Shown here: positions 25,764-34,866 of the stretch, in pieces
How the letters are laid out: each line of letters opens with the position of its first letter
How positions within the stretch are numbered: the first letter of the stretch is position 1
Origin: Litorimonas sp964414555
GTDB taxonomy: Bacteria; Pseudomonadota; Alphaproteobacteria; Caulobacterales; Maricaulaceae
Direction: 5' to 3'
NCBI GenBank assembly: GCA_964414555.1
Contig: CAYPWW010000001.1
Coordinates: forward strand, 1-64,000
Length of the DNA: 64,000 nucleotides
Program-made: the position numbers and the translations under genes
The notes under the pieces: model-generated
Seen by the model: only the letters and a program-made list of their open reading frames with translations
Databases searched by the model: none
What the model was told of the DNA's origin: nothing

Positions 25764-25930
25764 AGTTGAACCGTCGGCCTACGCCCCCATATAGCCGCTC
25801 AACGCAGGAACAGGTCGTGAAAATCGGTCCGTTGCACAAATGTCACGCCGAACTGACAATCGGCGCAGGGTTTGCAACGGAACGTGTTTTCGGGGCTTGT
25901 GCCATAAGAATTGATAGATAGAGGGGCCGG

Positions 25931-26659
25931 ATGAGCCGACTGGACACAGTTTCAAAAGGTAATCTCGCCGGATGGGCGATTGCGCTCGTCGCGATTTGCG
26001 GCGTTAGCTTGGCGATTCCTGCTATTGCCCAAAAAGCCGATTCCCAGCGCGATACAGCGGTTTGGGCGGAAAAAGCGCAAGCTTTTGCGAATTTCGATAC
26101 GACAGTTGCGGCCCCGCTGAATTTTGATGTTCAGGCCCCACCGCGTTTGCGCGATCTGAAGGACGTTGCATCGCTGACGAAGACGGGCACGCGGCACCTA
26201 CGCTGGGCGAAAACCCGTGCGGCAGAACATCAATGTTTGGCCGAGGCGGTTTATTATGAAGCGCGCTCCGAATCGCGCTCAGGACAGCTGGCCGTCGCCG
26301 ATGTCGTGAAGAACCGCGTCGTCTCGCGCCATTATCCCAACACGATTTGCGGTGTCGTCTATCAGGGTGCGGAAAACGCCTTTGCTTGCCAATTTTCATT
26401 CGCCTGTGATGGGTCGATGGATACAGCGCCAAGCGGGACAGCTTGGACCCGTTCGCAAGAGATCGCGCAGCTGTCTCTCACGGGTCAGGTCGCGGATCTG
26501 ACACGCAATGCCACGCATTATCACACGTCAGCGGTCAATCCCGTCTGGTCCAAGACGCTGAAGTTCCAGCGCCGCATTGGCTTCCATGAGTTCTATCGCC
26601 CAAGCTGGCGCGAGCGTAACCTCGGTTCGACAACGCTGTCCGTCGCACCGCCGACCTAG
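25931..26659 (+). CDS. SleB-type cell wall hydrolase
   Basis: A 242-residue protein with an N-terminal membrane/signal segment (WAIALVAICGVSLAIPAIA) and a C-terminal Hydrolase_2 (SleB) domain: CLAEAVYYEARSESRSGQ holds the catalytic Glu, followed by VADVVKNRVVS, CGVVYQG and CQFSFACDG. The family are lytic transglycosylase-like enzymes acting on peptidoglycan. Probably periplasmic and anchored. Convergent with folD. Confidence 0.9.
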   Translation: MSRLDTVSKGNLAGWAIALVAICGVSLAIPAIAQKADSQRDTAVWAEKAQAFANFDTTVAAPLNFDVQAPPRLRDLKDVASLTKTGTRHLRWAKTRAAEHQCLAEAVYYEARSESRSGQLAVADVVKNRVVSRHYPNTICGVVYQGAENAFACQFSFACDGSMDTAPSGTAWTRSQEIAQLSLTGQVADLTRNATHYHTSAVNPVWSKTLKFQRRIGFHEFYRPSWRERNLGSTTLSVAPPT

Positions 26660-26662
26660 AGT

Positions 26663-27547
26663 CTAGACTTTGAGGCTGTCCGGACGCGCAATCCCGCGTC
26701 GATCACAGGCCGCCAGCACAGTATTTCGCAGCAAACAGGCAATTGTCATCGGCCCAACGCCGCCCGGCACAGGCGTAATTGCGCCTGCGACGGCAGCCGC
26801 GGCTTTTGTCTCAACATCGCCGACAAGCCGGAATTTTCCGGGGCGTTTCACGCTCGGCACGCGGTTGATCCCGACATCGATGACGCAGGCGCCCGCTTTG
26901 ATCCAGTCAGCCTTGACCATCTGCGGCCGTCCGACGGCGGCGACAAGGATATCTGCCTGACGACAGACACCTTCGAGGTTTTGCGTGCGGGAATGCGCAA
27001 TCGTTACCGTGCAGTTTTGCTCTAGGAACATCAGCGCGGCAGGTTTCCCGACGAGGATCGATCGTCCCAACACGACGCAGTTCAGACCTGTTAGATCGCC
27101 CAAAGCAGCCTTGGCCAAGATCACACTGCCCGTTGGCGTGCAGGGGCGCAGGCCCGTCTGGCCCAGCACTAGTCGCCCGGCAGAGGTTTCCGTCAACCCG
27201 TCAACATCCTTGTCCGGATGGATTTCCGCGATGACCGCGTTTGTGTCCAAATGATCGGGCAGGGGAAGTTGGACGAGGATGCCGTCCACACTGTCATCTG
27301 CGTTCAGGGCGCGAACAATGTCGACAACCTCGTCTTGGGTGGTTGTTGCGTCAAGCCGGTGTTCGACGGACCGCATCCCGGCCTCTTCGGTGAATTTGAT
27401 TTTATTGCGGACATAGACATGGCTGGCCGGGTCATCGCCGACCAAAACCACAGCCAAGGTGGGCTGAATGGGTAGGACGGCAACCGCTGCGCCGATATCT
27501 TTGCGCAGTTTTGCCGCGACCGCTTTGCCGTCAATTTTATTGTCCAT
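26663..27547 (-). CDS. folD: Bifunctional methylenetetrahydrofolate dehydrogenase/cyclohydrolase
   Basis: A 294-residue enzyme of one-carbon metabolism, oxidising 5,10-methylene-THF to methenyl-THF and hydrolysing it to 10-formyl-THF. Seen: VGDDPASHVYVRNKIKFTEE with the catalytic Tyr/Lys, PLPDHLDTNAVI, RPCTPTGSVIL, and the NADP site VVLGRSILVGKPAALMFLEQ. Normal length, single gene. Confidence 0.96.
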   Translation of the reverse strand: MDNKIDGKAVAAKLRKDIGAAVAVLPIQPTLAVVLVGDDPASHVYVRNKIKFTEEAGMRSVEHRLDATTTQDEVVDIVRALNADDSVDGILVQLPLPDHLDTNAVIAEIHPDKDVDGLTETSAGRLVLGQTGLRPCTPTGSVILAKAALGDLTGLNCVVLGRSILVGKPAALMFLEQNCTVTIAHSRTQNLEGVCRQADILVAAVGRPQMVKADWIKAGACVIDVGINRVPSVKRPGKFRLVGDVETKAAAAVAGAITPVPGGVGPMTIACLLRNTVLAACDRRGIARPDSLKV

Positions 27548-27736
27548 GTTATCTTCCGAAACTGTCCAAAAGGTGAGTCGTTGTTAGGGGCGTCGTAACA
27601 CTTTGTTCACCATAATTGCAGGGGGGCGTCATGAGTCGTTTTTGCCCCTTTCGCGGGCGCTCTGTGTGATTAGCTTGGCAGGGGCGGCACGCCGTGATTT
27701 AACGTAAGTCCCAAGGGGACCGTCCAAAGGGGACAC

Positions 27737-28576
27737 ATGAACGCACTGCGCCTCATCCTGAATGTCGCCAGCCTCGCCCTCGTGGTGATGATTGGATGGC
27801 TGGTTGTGCGCAGCGTTTTGGGTCTCTTGCGCCCTGACAGCCTGATGGCGCCAGCGATCGTCGTGGCACCTTCGCCCAGTGCGTCCGCTGTCGCGACACG
27901 CAGCTATGATTTCTCGTCAGACCCTTTCAATTTAGATGCCCCAGAGGTTGTCGTCGAAACCCCTGACCCAGGCGCAGATGCACCGGAAACGACGCTGGAT
28001 CTGGAGCTGCGCGGCACAACGACCGGCGCGAATGGCGGGGCGACGATGTTATTGCCCGATGGGAAACAGGTCCGTGTGCCGATTGATGGCGAAGTTATGA
28101 ACAATGTCACACTGACGGGTATTTCGGCGGGTTTTGTCACACTCAATGTCGGCGGACAGACACAGCGCCTCAGCTTGGATCGCGGGAACAGCGGCTTGAT
28201 CAAAACCTCTGAAGAGGTGGAACTTGGCACGGACATGCCAACGACTCTTTCTGTAAAAGCCAAAACGCCCATCCCGAGTGCTTCAACAGTCAGTGCAGAT
28301 ATGAGCGACTTTCTCGCCAGGGTGCGGATCGACCCCTACCGCGAAAACGGCCAGACCGTTGGCTATCAGGTCAAAGCGCGCAGCGGGACGGACTTGTCCG
28401 CATATGGCTTACTGCAAGGGGACATCCTCACGCGTTTGGGCGCGGTTGAGCTCAGCGGTAACCGCGTTGATTTCCGTCAGATCCGCAGGGTGCTCGAGTC
28501 AGCGCAGTCCGCTGGCGGGCTAGACGTCACACTTCTTCGCAATGGGCAGCCATTGCAACTACGTATGGGACAGTGA
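27737..28576 (+). CDS. gspC: Type II secretion system protein C
   Basis: A 279-residue inner-membrane protein: one N-terminal membrane helix (residues ~8-30), a Pro/Asp-rich linker, the homology region with LDLELRGTTTGANGGATMLL, and a C-terminal PDZ-like domain (LLQGDILTRLGAVELSG, RRVLESAQSAGG). GspC links the inner-membrane platform to the GspD secretin. Upstream are two near-repeats, AAGGGGAC and AAAGGGGAC, the second a plausible ribosome site. The stop overlaps a possible GTG start of gspD. Confidence 0.88.
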   Translation: MNALRLILNVASLALVVMIGWLVVRSVLGLLRPDSLMAPAIVVAPSPSASAVATRSYDFSSDPFNLDAPEVVVETPDPGADAPETTLDLELRGTTTGANGGATMLLPDGKQVRVPIDGEVMNNVTLTGISAGFVTLNVGGQTQRLSLDRGNSGLIKTSEEVELGTDMPTTLSVKAKTPIPSASTVSADMSDFLARVRIDPYRENGQTVGYQVKARSGTDLSAYGLLQGDILTRLGAVELSGNRVDFRQIRRVLESAQSAGGLDVTLLRNGQPLQLRMGQ

Positions 28577-28578
28577 TT

Positions 28579-30453
28579 ATGTTGCGTTCTCTTCTTCTTG
28601 GTGCGGCCCTTTGCTTAGGCGCTCTCTCTCCGGCTTTCGCGGCGGATGACCACATTATGAATTTCCAAGATGCGGACATTCGCGCCTTCATCGATGATGT
28701 GGCCGTGGTGACAGGACGGACGCTGATCACCGACCCGCGCGTCAACGGCAAGGTCACGATCAATTCGGAACGAGCGCTAAACGACGCGCAGGTCTTTGCC
28801 GTCTTCAAGGAAGTCATGCGCGTTCATGGCTATACGGTCGTGCGTACCGCCAATGGTGAATACCGGATCACCTTGTTGCAAGGTGCTGCACAAGACGCGC
28901 CATTTTCCGAATCTGGTCGCGGTGTAACGGGTCAATTCACGACAACAATCCTGCGCGTGGCGGACGGCGATGCTGCGTCGGCAGCGCGCCTCATCAAACC
29001 CGTCATGCATTCGCAGGGACAAGTTTCGGCCAATCCAGACGGCAATATTGTCGTCGTCACGGACTTCCCAGAAAACCTGCGCAAAGCGCGCGAGATCGTA
29101 AATGCGATGAATTCTGATGGGTCTGTGCGCGAGATCATTCAGCTGACCCAACTCTCTGTTTTGGACGCACAGGACGCGCTCAGTGCTTTGGGCGGGGCGA
29201 AAGCGCCTTACCGTGTTGTGCCCGTCCCCGCGACGAACAGCCTAATCTTGGAAGGGCCAAAGTCTGAAATTGATAAGCTGCGCCCTTTACTGGCCAGTAT
29301 GGATGTTGGTGCGCCCAGCGCGCGCGGCGCGGTCTCCGTCGTGCCGCTACGCTTTGCCAATGGCGTCAATTTGGTGGAGGTCCTCACGACACTCTTGCCG
29401 AGTTATGCGGTAGAGGGTCAGCCCTCTCCACAAATCGCCTATGAGCCCGGGTCGAACACGCTGATCATCAGTGCGGCGGGCGATGTCCAATATGAGCTGG
29501 AACAGATTATCCGCCGGCTGGATCAACGTCGTCCGCAAGTTCTGGTCGAAGCGATTATTGTCGAAATTTCTGACATGGCTGCGCAAGAACTCGGTGTGCA
29601 ATTCGCGCTCGGCGGGGTCAGCGGGTCCTCTATTCCGTTATTGTCATCTAATTTCTCGCGCCAAGCACCGAACTTGCTCGCGCTGGCCGGCGCACTGGGC
29701 GGGAATGGCCTGGGCTTGTCAGAGGGCACGCGCACAGGATTGGAAACGGCCGCCATTAATTCTGTCACAGGTTTGAACGGTGGCTCTTTCGGTGTCGGCG
29801 GCGTGGATAATGACACGCTGTTTGCGGTGATCGTCAATGCGCTCGACACGGATGAGGACAGCAATATCCTCTCCACGCCTTTCGTCACGACGCTCGACAA
29901 TGTGCCTGCGACGTTCCTCGTGGGTCAGGAAATTCCGATCACAACGGGCGAGAGCCTCGGCGCGGCGAACATCAATCCATTCCGAACGTTTGAGCGCCAA
30001 GAGGTCGGAATCCAACTCGACGTCCTCCCGCAAATTTCTGAGGGCGACGTCATTCGCCTCGAAATCGATCAAGTTGTCAGCTCTATCTCCGGCGTCCTGA
30101 CCTCGGCGTCGGGCGACTTCGTCACGAACAAACGACAGATCACAACGACAGTTCTGGCCAATGATGGAGAGATTATCGTCCTCGGCGGGCTTGTGCAGGA
30201 TGATGAGCAGATCAATGTTTCGAAAGTGCCGATCCTAGGCGACATCCCCGTCGCAGGACGCTTGTTCCAAAGCAAAGGCACGCAGCGCAATAAGACGAAT
30301 TTGATGGTCTTCCTGCGCCCCACGATTATCCGCACGGCGGATGATGCGCGCAACGTCACCGAAGATCGACTGGCCCGCGCCCGCGCCGAAGATCTCAGCC
30401 AGAGCGGTCGCGAGATTTCCAAGCTCGATTCCCTGCTAACACCCGCGCGGTAG
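28579..30453 (+). CDS. gspD: Type II secretion system secretin
   Basis: A 624-residue outer-membrane secretin with a Sec signal (LLLGAALCLGALSPAFA), N0-N3 periplasmic domains from about residue 25 to 300 (e.g. NADG-type IVVVTDFPENLRKAREIV, TNSLILEGPKSEIDKL) and the secretin barrel (FLVGQEIPITTGE, LDVLPQISEGDVIRLEI, VLGGLVQDDE, VPILGDIPVAGRLF). ATG 28579 is used; GTG 28573 is possible. The S-domain is short. It forms an operon with gspC and gspN. Confidence 0.95.
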   Translation: MLRSLLLGAALCLGALSPAFAADDHIMNFQDADIRAFIDDVAVVTGRTLITDPRVNGKVTINSERALNDAQVFAVFKEVMRVHGYTVVRTANGEYRITLLQGAAQDAPFSESGRGVTGQFTTTILRVADGDAASAARLIKPVMHSQGQVSANPDGNIVVVTDFPENLRKAREIVNAMNSDGSVREIIQLTQLSVLDAQDALSALGGAKAPYRVVPVPATNSLILEGPKSEIDKLRPLLASMDVGAPSARGAVSVVPLRFANGVNLVEVLTTLLPSYAVEGQPSPQIAYEPGSNTLIISAAGDVQYELEQIIRRLDQRRPQVLVEAIIVEISDMAAQELGVQFALGGVSGSSIPLLSSNFSRQAPNLLALAGALGGNGLGLSEGTRTGLETAAINSVTGLNGGSFGVGGVDNDTLFAVIVNALDTDEDSNILSTPFVTTLDNVPATFLVGQEIPITTGESLGAANINPFRTFERQEVGIQLDVLPQISEGDVIRLEIDQVVSSISGVLTSASGDFVTNKRQITTTVLANDGEIIVLGGLVQDDEQINVSKVPILGDIPVAGRLFQSKGTQRNKTNLMVFLRPTIIRTADDARNVTEDRLARARAEDLSQSGREISKLDSLLTPAR

Positions 30454-30462
30454 TTAGATCCG

Positions 30463-31155
30463 ATGTTTCGCAAGCTGAGCCTCGCGCTCGGGATTGGCGC
30501 AGCCCTTTATGCAGGCGTGGCGCACCTCCCACTCGGCTGGGTCGCGCCGAGCCTTATGCCAGACGGGATCGGCGCCCTCGATTATCGTGGGACGGTCTGG
30601 AACGGCTCGATTTCTGGGCTGCCAATTTTCGATGCGGCCACTGTCAAAGTTCACCCGTTGCGCCGTTCCGTCGATTTGAAAGCCGGAGACGGGGCCAGCT
30701 ATGCGAGTGGTTTGCTACGCCGGACATCTGCAGAAAACCTGCGTCTGCGCCTACCGCTTTCGGCCTTGCCTTTGACCGATGGCCGGTTGCAGGGGCTCAA
30801 GGGACGTGTCGACGTCGATATTGCCACGGCAGACTATACGCCAACGGGCTGCACGGCGGCGACGGGCACGGTGCGCACAGATATCCTGCAGCGCAATGGC
30901 GGCACGATTGATTGGACAGGGCCAGAGCTGTCCGGTCCGATCCGATGTGAGGACGGGGCGTTGTTGGCCGAGCTGACGGGCCGCGATGCCGCGCAGCAGA
31001 TTGATATTCTCCTGCGCCTGCAACCCGACGGGGTTTACCGCGCAGAGGTCAGCGCACGCACGACCCGTGTAGAAGCTGATGCTGTATTGCCGATGTTTGG
31101 CTTTACGCGAGATGGCAGCGTTTTCCGGCTGACAGAGCAGGGGCGATGGCGCTAG
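30463..31155 (+). CDS. gspN: Type II secretion system protein N
   Basis: A 230-residue protein with one N-terminal membrane segment (LGIGAALYAGVAHLPLGWV) and GspN-type features: YRGTVWNGSISGL, VDLKAGDGASYASG and a mid-region with disulfide-capable cysteines (TGCTAATG, PIRCEDG). GspN accompanies GspC/GspD in some systems, and its precise job is unclear. It starts 9 bp after the gspD stop. Confidence 0.78.
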   Translation: MFRKLSLALGIGAALYAGVAHLPLGWVAPSLMPDGIGALDYRGTVWNGSISGLPIFDAATVKVHPLRRSVDLKAGDGASYASGLLRRTSAENLRLRLPLSALPLTDGRLQGLKGRVDVDIATADYTPTGCTAATGTVRTDILQRNGGTIDWTGPELSGPIRCEDGALLAELTGRDAAQQIDILLRLQPDGVYRAEVSARTTRVEADAVLPMFGFTRDGSVFRLTEQGRWR

Positions 31156-31164
31156 GGTCTCACT

Positions 31165-31572
31165 ATGCGCGCTCTTCTTCCTTGCCTATTCTTGCTGTCT
31201 GCCTGTGCCACCGCGCCAGAGCCCACACAGCAACGCACGACAATGGCGCAAAACCAAGCGGAACAGCTGGCATCTGGGGAATGCGGTCTGTTCGGTTGGA
31301 CGGCGGACGCGCGGCGGGCCTATGTGTTTTTCGCCAATGCAGAAGGCGCAATGCTGGCGTTGGACGGTCCAGAGACGGCGTTGACCGCGCAATCCAAATT
31401 TCCGGCGTTGGAATATGTTGATGCGGACGGCCGGCCTGTCAGCCTGAGCTTGGGCAGAGGCGAGCCACTGGCGGGGGGAACGCGCTATCCATCGGCGCGG
31501 CTGGCCACGAAGACTGAAGACGGCTGGGATAAAATCGTCCCCGTCGCAATCGTGCAAAGCTGTCAGGCATAA
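31165..31572 (+). CDS. Small lipoprotein of unknown function
   Basis: A 135-residue protein with a lipobox LLSAC (Cys14) and a compact beta-rich mature region: GECGLFGWTADARRAYVFFA, then YVDADGRPVSLSLG and a final CQA. Two mature cysteines (GECGLF and SCQA) could form a disulfide. It follows gspN by 9 bp and so probably belongs to the same transcript; whether it aids secretion is not known. Its 3' end overlaps the convergent peptidase by 10 bp. Confidence 0.72.
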   Translation: MRALLPCLFLLSACATAPEPTQQRTTMAQNQAEQLASGECGLFGWTADARRAYVFFANAEGAMLALDGPETALTAQSKFPALEYVDADGRPVSLSLGRGEPLAGGTRYPSARLATKTEDGWDKIVPVAIVQSCQA

Positions 31573-32039
31573 CCAAGCTGTTGCGCGCAAAAGACGAGTG
31601 CGATCCCAGCGGCGAGAAATGGTCCAAACGCCAGCTTGAGTGTGGCCCGCTCCCTTTTTGGGGTTTGCAGAGCATAGATCAGCCCGCCCGCACTCGCGAT
31701 CAGCACGATAAAGGGCAGGGCCATCGCCCCGCACCACGCGCCACCTGCGGCCAAGAGCTTTGCATCCCCACGCCCCAAACCGTCGACGCCGCGCCACTTT
31801 CGATAGCTCGTCTCCACGACCCAAAACACGGCATAGCCCAAAACCGCGCCCAGCAAGTAGGGATAGACATCCAGCGCTAAATGAAATTGATAGAGCAGGC
31901 CCAGCGCAATCAGCGGCTTGGTCCCTCGGTTGGGCAGGCGGTGCGTGCGCCAATCTACGACCGATAGCCACACCAGCACGGCCAGCAAGATGACCGCGCC
32001 GGCGACACGCAAATAGGGTTCTGTCCAAAATTCGGGCAC
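31563..32039 (-). CDS. Short A24 prepilin peptidase
   Basis: A 158-residue membrane protein with both catalytic Asp sites of type IV prepilin peptidases: LSVVDWRTHRLPN and DGLGRGDAKLLAA (GxGD). It lacks the N-terminal cytoplasmic methylase half of PilD/GspO, like archaeal and Tad-type short peptidases. It starts with GTG. Beside gspCDN it may process pseudopilins of the type II system, distinct from the Tad peptidase at 62.2 kb. Confidence 0.86.
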   Translation of the reverse strand: MPEFWTEPYLRVAGAVILLAVLVWLSVVDWRTHRLPNRGTKPLIALGLLYQFHLALDVYPYLLGAVLGYAVFWVVETSYRKWRGVDGLGRGDAKLLAAGGAWCGAMALPFIVLIASAGGLIYALQTPKRERATLKLAFGPFLAAGIALVFCAQQLGYA

Positions 32040-32131
32040 AGCATCGCCTATCGCGCGCGAGGCTGTACGAAAAGCGGGATTTGCGCGATTGCGACGTTTA
32101 CCTGCGGCGCGCGCGCACTTATGCGAAACCC

Positions 32132-33496
32132 ATGAGCCAAAGCCCTGTCACATATGACCCGGCCGAGCGGGAAGACGAAACGCCCGTTCAGGATGCCCTC
32201 GAGATCGCCAGTGATGCGCGGTTGAGCGAGACGCTCGCGCGCCTACATCCGGCGGATTTCTCCGATGGGTTGGAGCAACTCTCACCTGACCAACGTGAAG
32301 AACTCATCGCGCGGGCGCCGGAGCTGATCTCCGGCGATGTTCTGGCTGAGCTGGAAGATGATGTCGTTGAGGACATCTTGCCACTGCTGGAACCGGACCA
32401 AATTGCCGACGCCTTGTCGGACATGGACAATGATGATGCGACGCAAATCTTGGAAGAGATGGGCGACGCGCAACGCGGCGAAGTCCTAGATGCCGTCGCG
32501 CCAGAAGACCGCGCTGGATATGAGGAAAGCCTCGCTTTTGACGAGGAGACCATCGGTCGCCTCATGCAGCGCGAGTTTGTCGCTGCGCCAGAATTTTGGA
32601 CCGTCGGCGATGCCATCGACCATATGCGCAAAGCGGGCGAAGAGCTGCCGGAGTTATTCTTCAATGTCTATATCATCGACACGGCGTTTAAGCCTATGGG
32701 CTTTGTGCCCGTCTCGCGCCTGATGCGCGCTCAGCGTAAGGTGAGCTTGCGAGAGCTGATGACGGAGCCGGTGATTACAATTGGACAAGACGTCGATCAG
32801 GAAGAGGCCGCTTATTATTTCGAGAAATATAATCTCATCTCCGCGCCCGTCACCGATACGGAAGGCCGCCTCGTCGGGATGATGACGGTCGACGATATCA
32901 TCGAGATTATCCAAGACGAAAACAAAGAAGATATCCTCGCCCTCGCCGGGGTGAGCGAAGCGGGCCTGGCTGATACACCGTTGGAAACCGTGCGCGCGCG
33001 GGCGCCTTGGTTGCTCGTCAATCTGATCACCGCCGTGCTGGCAAGTTTCGTCATTGCGCGCTTTGACTATGCGATTGCAGAGATCGTCGCGCTGGCGGTC
33101 CTTATGCCGATTGTAGCCAGCATGGGCGGCAATGCCGGGACGCAGGCCTTGACCGTGGCCGTGAGAGCCTTGTCCGAACGCGAGCTAACGACGCAGAGCG
33201 CGTGGCGCGCGATCCGCCGCGAGAGTGTCGCTGCACTGATCATCGGGGTGATTTTCGCCGTCGTGCTGGCGGCCATCGCCTATGTTTGGTTTGGTGATGC
33301 AAAGCTGGCCGGCGTCGCGTTTTTCGCGATGATCGTGAACCATATTTTCGCAGGATTGGCGGGGATTTCTGTCCCGTTGCTACTGAAACGTTTTGGCGCG
33401 GACCCAGCGGTTAGCTCTTCCGTTTTTGTGACGACCGTTACGGATGTGGTGGGCTTTTTTGCCTTTCTGGGGACGGCGGCGGTGTTTTTGCTTTAG
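32132..33496 (+). CDS. mgtE: MgtE-family magnesium transporter
   Basis: A 454-residue channel: an acidic N domain (residues ~15-140, repeats such as LHPADFSDGLEQLSPDQREE and LEDDVVEDILPLLEPDQIAD), two CBS domains (~145-275; FVAAPEFWTVGDAIDHM, LVGMMTVDDIIEII), and a membrane part with five helices including PIVASMGGNAGTQALTV, which lines the Mg pore. ATG 32132 is chosen; an in-frame TTG upstream (32081) adds residues without homology. No magnesium riboswitch was recognised. Confidence 0.94.
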   Translation: MSQSPVTYDPAEREDETPVQDALEIASDARLSETLARLHPADFSDGLEQLSPDQREELIARAPELISGDVLAELEDDVVEDILPLLEPDQIADALSDMDNDDATQILEEMGDAQRGEVLDAVAPEDRAGYEESLAFDEETIGRLMQREFVAAPEFWTVGDAIDHMRKAGEELPELFFNVYIIDTAFKPMGFVPVSRLMRAQRKVSLRELMTEPVITIGQDVDQEEAAYYFEKYNLISAPVTDTEGRLVGMMTVDDIIEIIQDENKEDILALAGVSEAGLADTPLETVRARAPWLLVNLITAVLASFVIARFDYAIAEIVALAVLMPIVASMGGNAGTQALTVAVRALSERELTTQSAWRAIRRESVAALIIGVIFAVVLAAIAYVWFGDAKLAGVAFFAMIVNHIFAGLAGISVPLLLKRFGADPAVSSSVFVTTVTDVVGFFAFLGTAAVFLL

Positions 33497-33818
33497 TCAG
33501 TTCGCGCCCGAGTTGGAGCGTGAACAGCGATGCGAAGAGCACAGTCGCGAGAATAATCTGGGGCGCAAGTGCGATGCCGCAGAGCGCGAGACCATAGGCT
33601 GTCATAATACCATTCCAGAGAATGACCCACCGCTGCTGCCCTGCGCGGGCTGGCTGTCCGTTTATCCAGCCTGTTGCCACGATCGCTAACCCGCCCCCAA
33701 AGAACCACAAAGCATCAAAATTATACGCCGGATAGAAAAGCGGTGTCGCGACGCAATGCACGATCCCTAGGCCCAGCGTAGCCCCGCTAACCCAGCGGAT
33801 GATCCGGCTACGCGACAT
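33438..33818 (-). CDS. Small four-helix membrane protein
   Basis: A 126-residue protein with about four hydrophobic helices (VSGATLGLGIVHCVATPLFY, LWFFGGGLAIVATGW, WNGIMTAYGLALCGIALA, IILATVLFASLFTLQLG) and a charged Pro-rich tail. Family not recognised. Its start overlaps the end of the upstream membrane protein by 11 bp and it is the third gene of a PadR-led operon. The 3' end overlaps mgtE by 59 bp on the opposite strand. Confidence 0.72.
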   Translation of the reverse strand: MSRSRIIRWVSGATLGLGIVHCVATPLFYPAYNFDALWFFGGGLAIVATGWINGQPARAGQQRWVILWNGIMTAYGLALCGIALAPQIILATVLFASLFTLQLGRELTKAKTPPPSPERQKSPPHP

Positions 33819-34362
33819 GATGGGACCGATCGCAAGGTGTTTGCAGCAGGTTTAAGAAAGACGCCACAAACAGCAGTCCTAGGGCAAATATGACGACTTC
33901 GATGTTGAGGGCTTGGGTGATATCGGCCGAAAGACCAAGGGTCTGGCTAAAATCAAAAATTGGCAAGAGCAACGTCATCAAACTCAAAACGACGCCCGCC
34001 AAAGCATAATAGATGAGCCAACGAAGCGAGAGCAGGGCGAGTATTCCAGCCGTCCCATAGGCGAAGAAAAGTCCTCGAATGACGCGCGTAAATTGCGGGT
34101 CTTGCGTTGGGAAAATATCCGCAAAACCCAAATAAAAGAACATCAACAAACAGACCGCTAGCGCGCCTCGCCCGATAAGGGCGAGGGTTTGGCGCTGGGA
34201 GGCGCGGGCATAGAGTGCGGTTTTCAGACAGCCGATTGCGAATGACGGCTGCGCAGATTTCGGGAGGGCCGAAAATTCTGCGCGCATCGCCTCTGCCCAA
34301 GGGCTGAGAGAGTCTGGCATCAACCAATTGGCGAGCCGCAGACAGATAAGAGAGATATTCAT
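33808..34362 (-). CDS. Membrane protein in PadR operon
   Basis: A 184-residue protein. The N-terminus (LANWLMPDSLSPWAEAMRAE) resembles the cytosolic prefix often found on membrane proteins partnered with PadR regulators; four hydrophobic helices follow (about residues 60-80, 90-110, 115-135, 150-175). It overlaps padR by 4 bp (ATGA) and the next gene by 11 bp, so the three genes are co-translated. Function unknown; likely controlled by the regulator. Confidence 0.75.
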   Translation of the reverse strand: MNISLICLRLANWLMPDSLSPWAEAMRAEFSALPKSAQPSFAIGCLKTALYARASQRQTLALIGRGALAVCLLMFFYLGFADIFPTQDPQFTRVIRGLFFAYGTAGILALLSLRWLIYYALAGVVLSLMTLLLPIFDFSQTLGLSADITQALNIEVVIFALGLLFVASFLNLLQTPCDRSHHVA

Positions 34363-34667
34363 ATCGACGCCGCCTGTGTTTTCGCCGCTCTGCCAACGGG
34401 CTGCTGTTTCGCCGCCAGCGCATAGTCCATCCCGGACGGCGTGAGTGTGTAAATCTGCCGTGGAGGGCGCCCCGTTGTCTCCGGCGTTTGCCAGCGCGCT
34501 TCCAGATGTCCGGCGGATTTTAAGCGCATCAAGATCGGATATAGGGTCCCGGATTTCAGCCCGGTGTGTTGCATGATGTCATAGCCGTAAGCCCCCGCAT
34601 CGAGTCGTGACAGCAGAAGATCCAAGAGAGCCATTGTCTGTTTAGAAGGGCGTCTGATACGTTTCAT
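34359..34667 (-). CDS. PadR-family transcriptional regulator
   Basis: A 102-residue winged-helix protein: TMALLDLLLSRLDAGAYGYD, HTGLKSGTLYPILMRLKSAG and the wing RPPRQIYTLTPSGMDYA are typical of short PadR proteins. ATG 34667 gives the expected length; the frame runs on upstream without homology. PadR proteins usually repress their own operon. ATGT at 34666-34669, ACAT at 34680-34683 and ATGT at 34696-34699 around the start resemble PadR half-sites, but the spacings are not the classical 8 bp. Confidence 0.87.
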   Translation of the reverse strand: MKRIRRPSKQTMALLDLLLSRLDAGAYGYDIMQHTGLKSGTLYPILMRLKSAGHLEARWQTPETTGRPPRQIYTLTPSGMDYALAAKQQPVGRAAKTQAASI

Positions 34668-34866
34668 GTCAATAACTCTACATATATAGAATAAAATGTC
34701 TAGTCGTATTTCCTTTCGAGGTTTCGGTCCCAAGGTGCGCGAGTAAAGGGGGCTTCGCCAATACGACACGACCTCCACACGCCTCACGCGAAATCGGCCC
34801 GTGTTTTGCAAGGTGGGTTCCAAACTTGCCCGGAATCTGTCTGGGCTGTGCAGAATTGGGACGTTT

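Noticed and set aside
31186..32028. 280-codon open frame on the minus strand
   Set aside because: It is a different frame across the lipoprotein and prepilin peptidase genes, Arg/Cys-rich and without family motifs; the peptidase frame has both catalytic sites.
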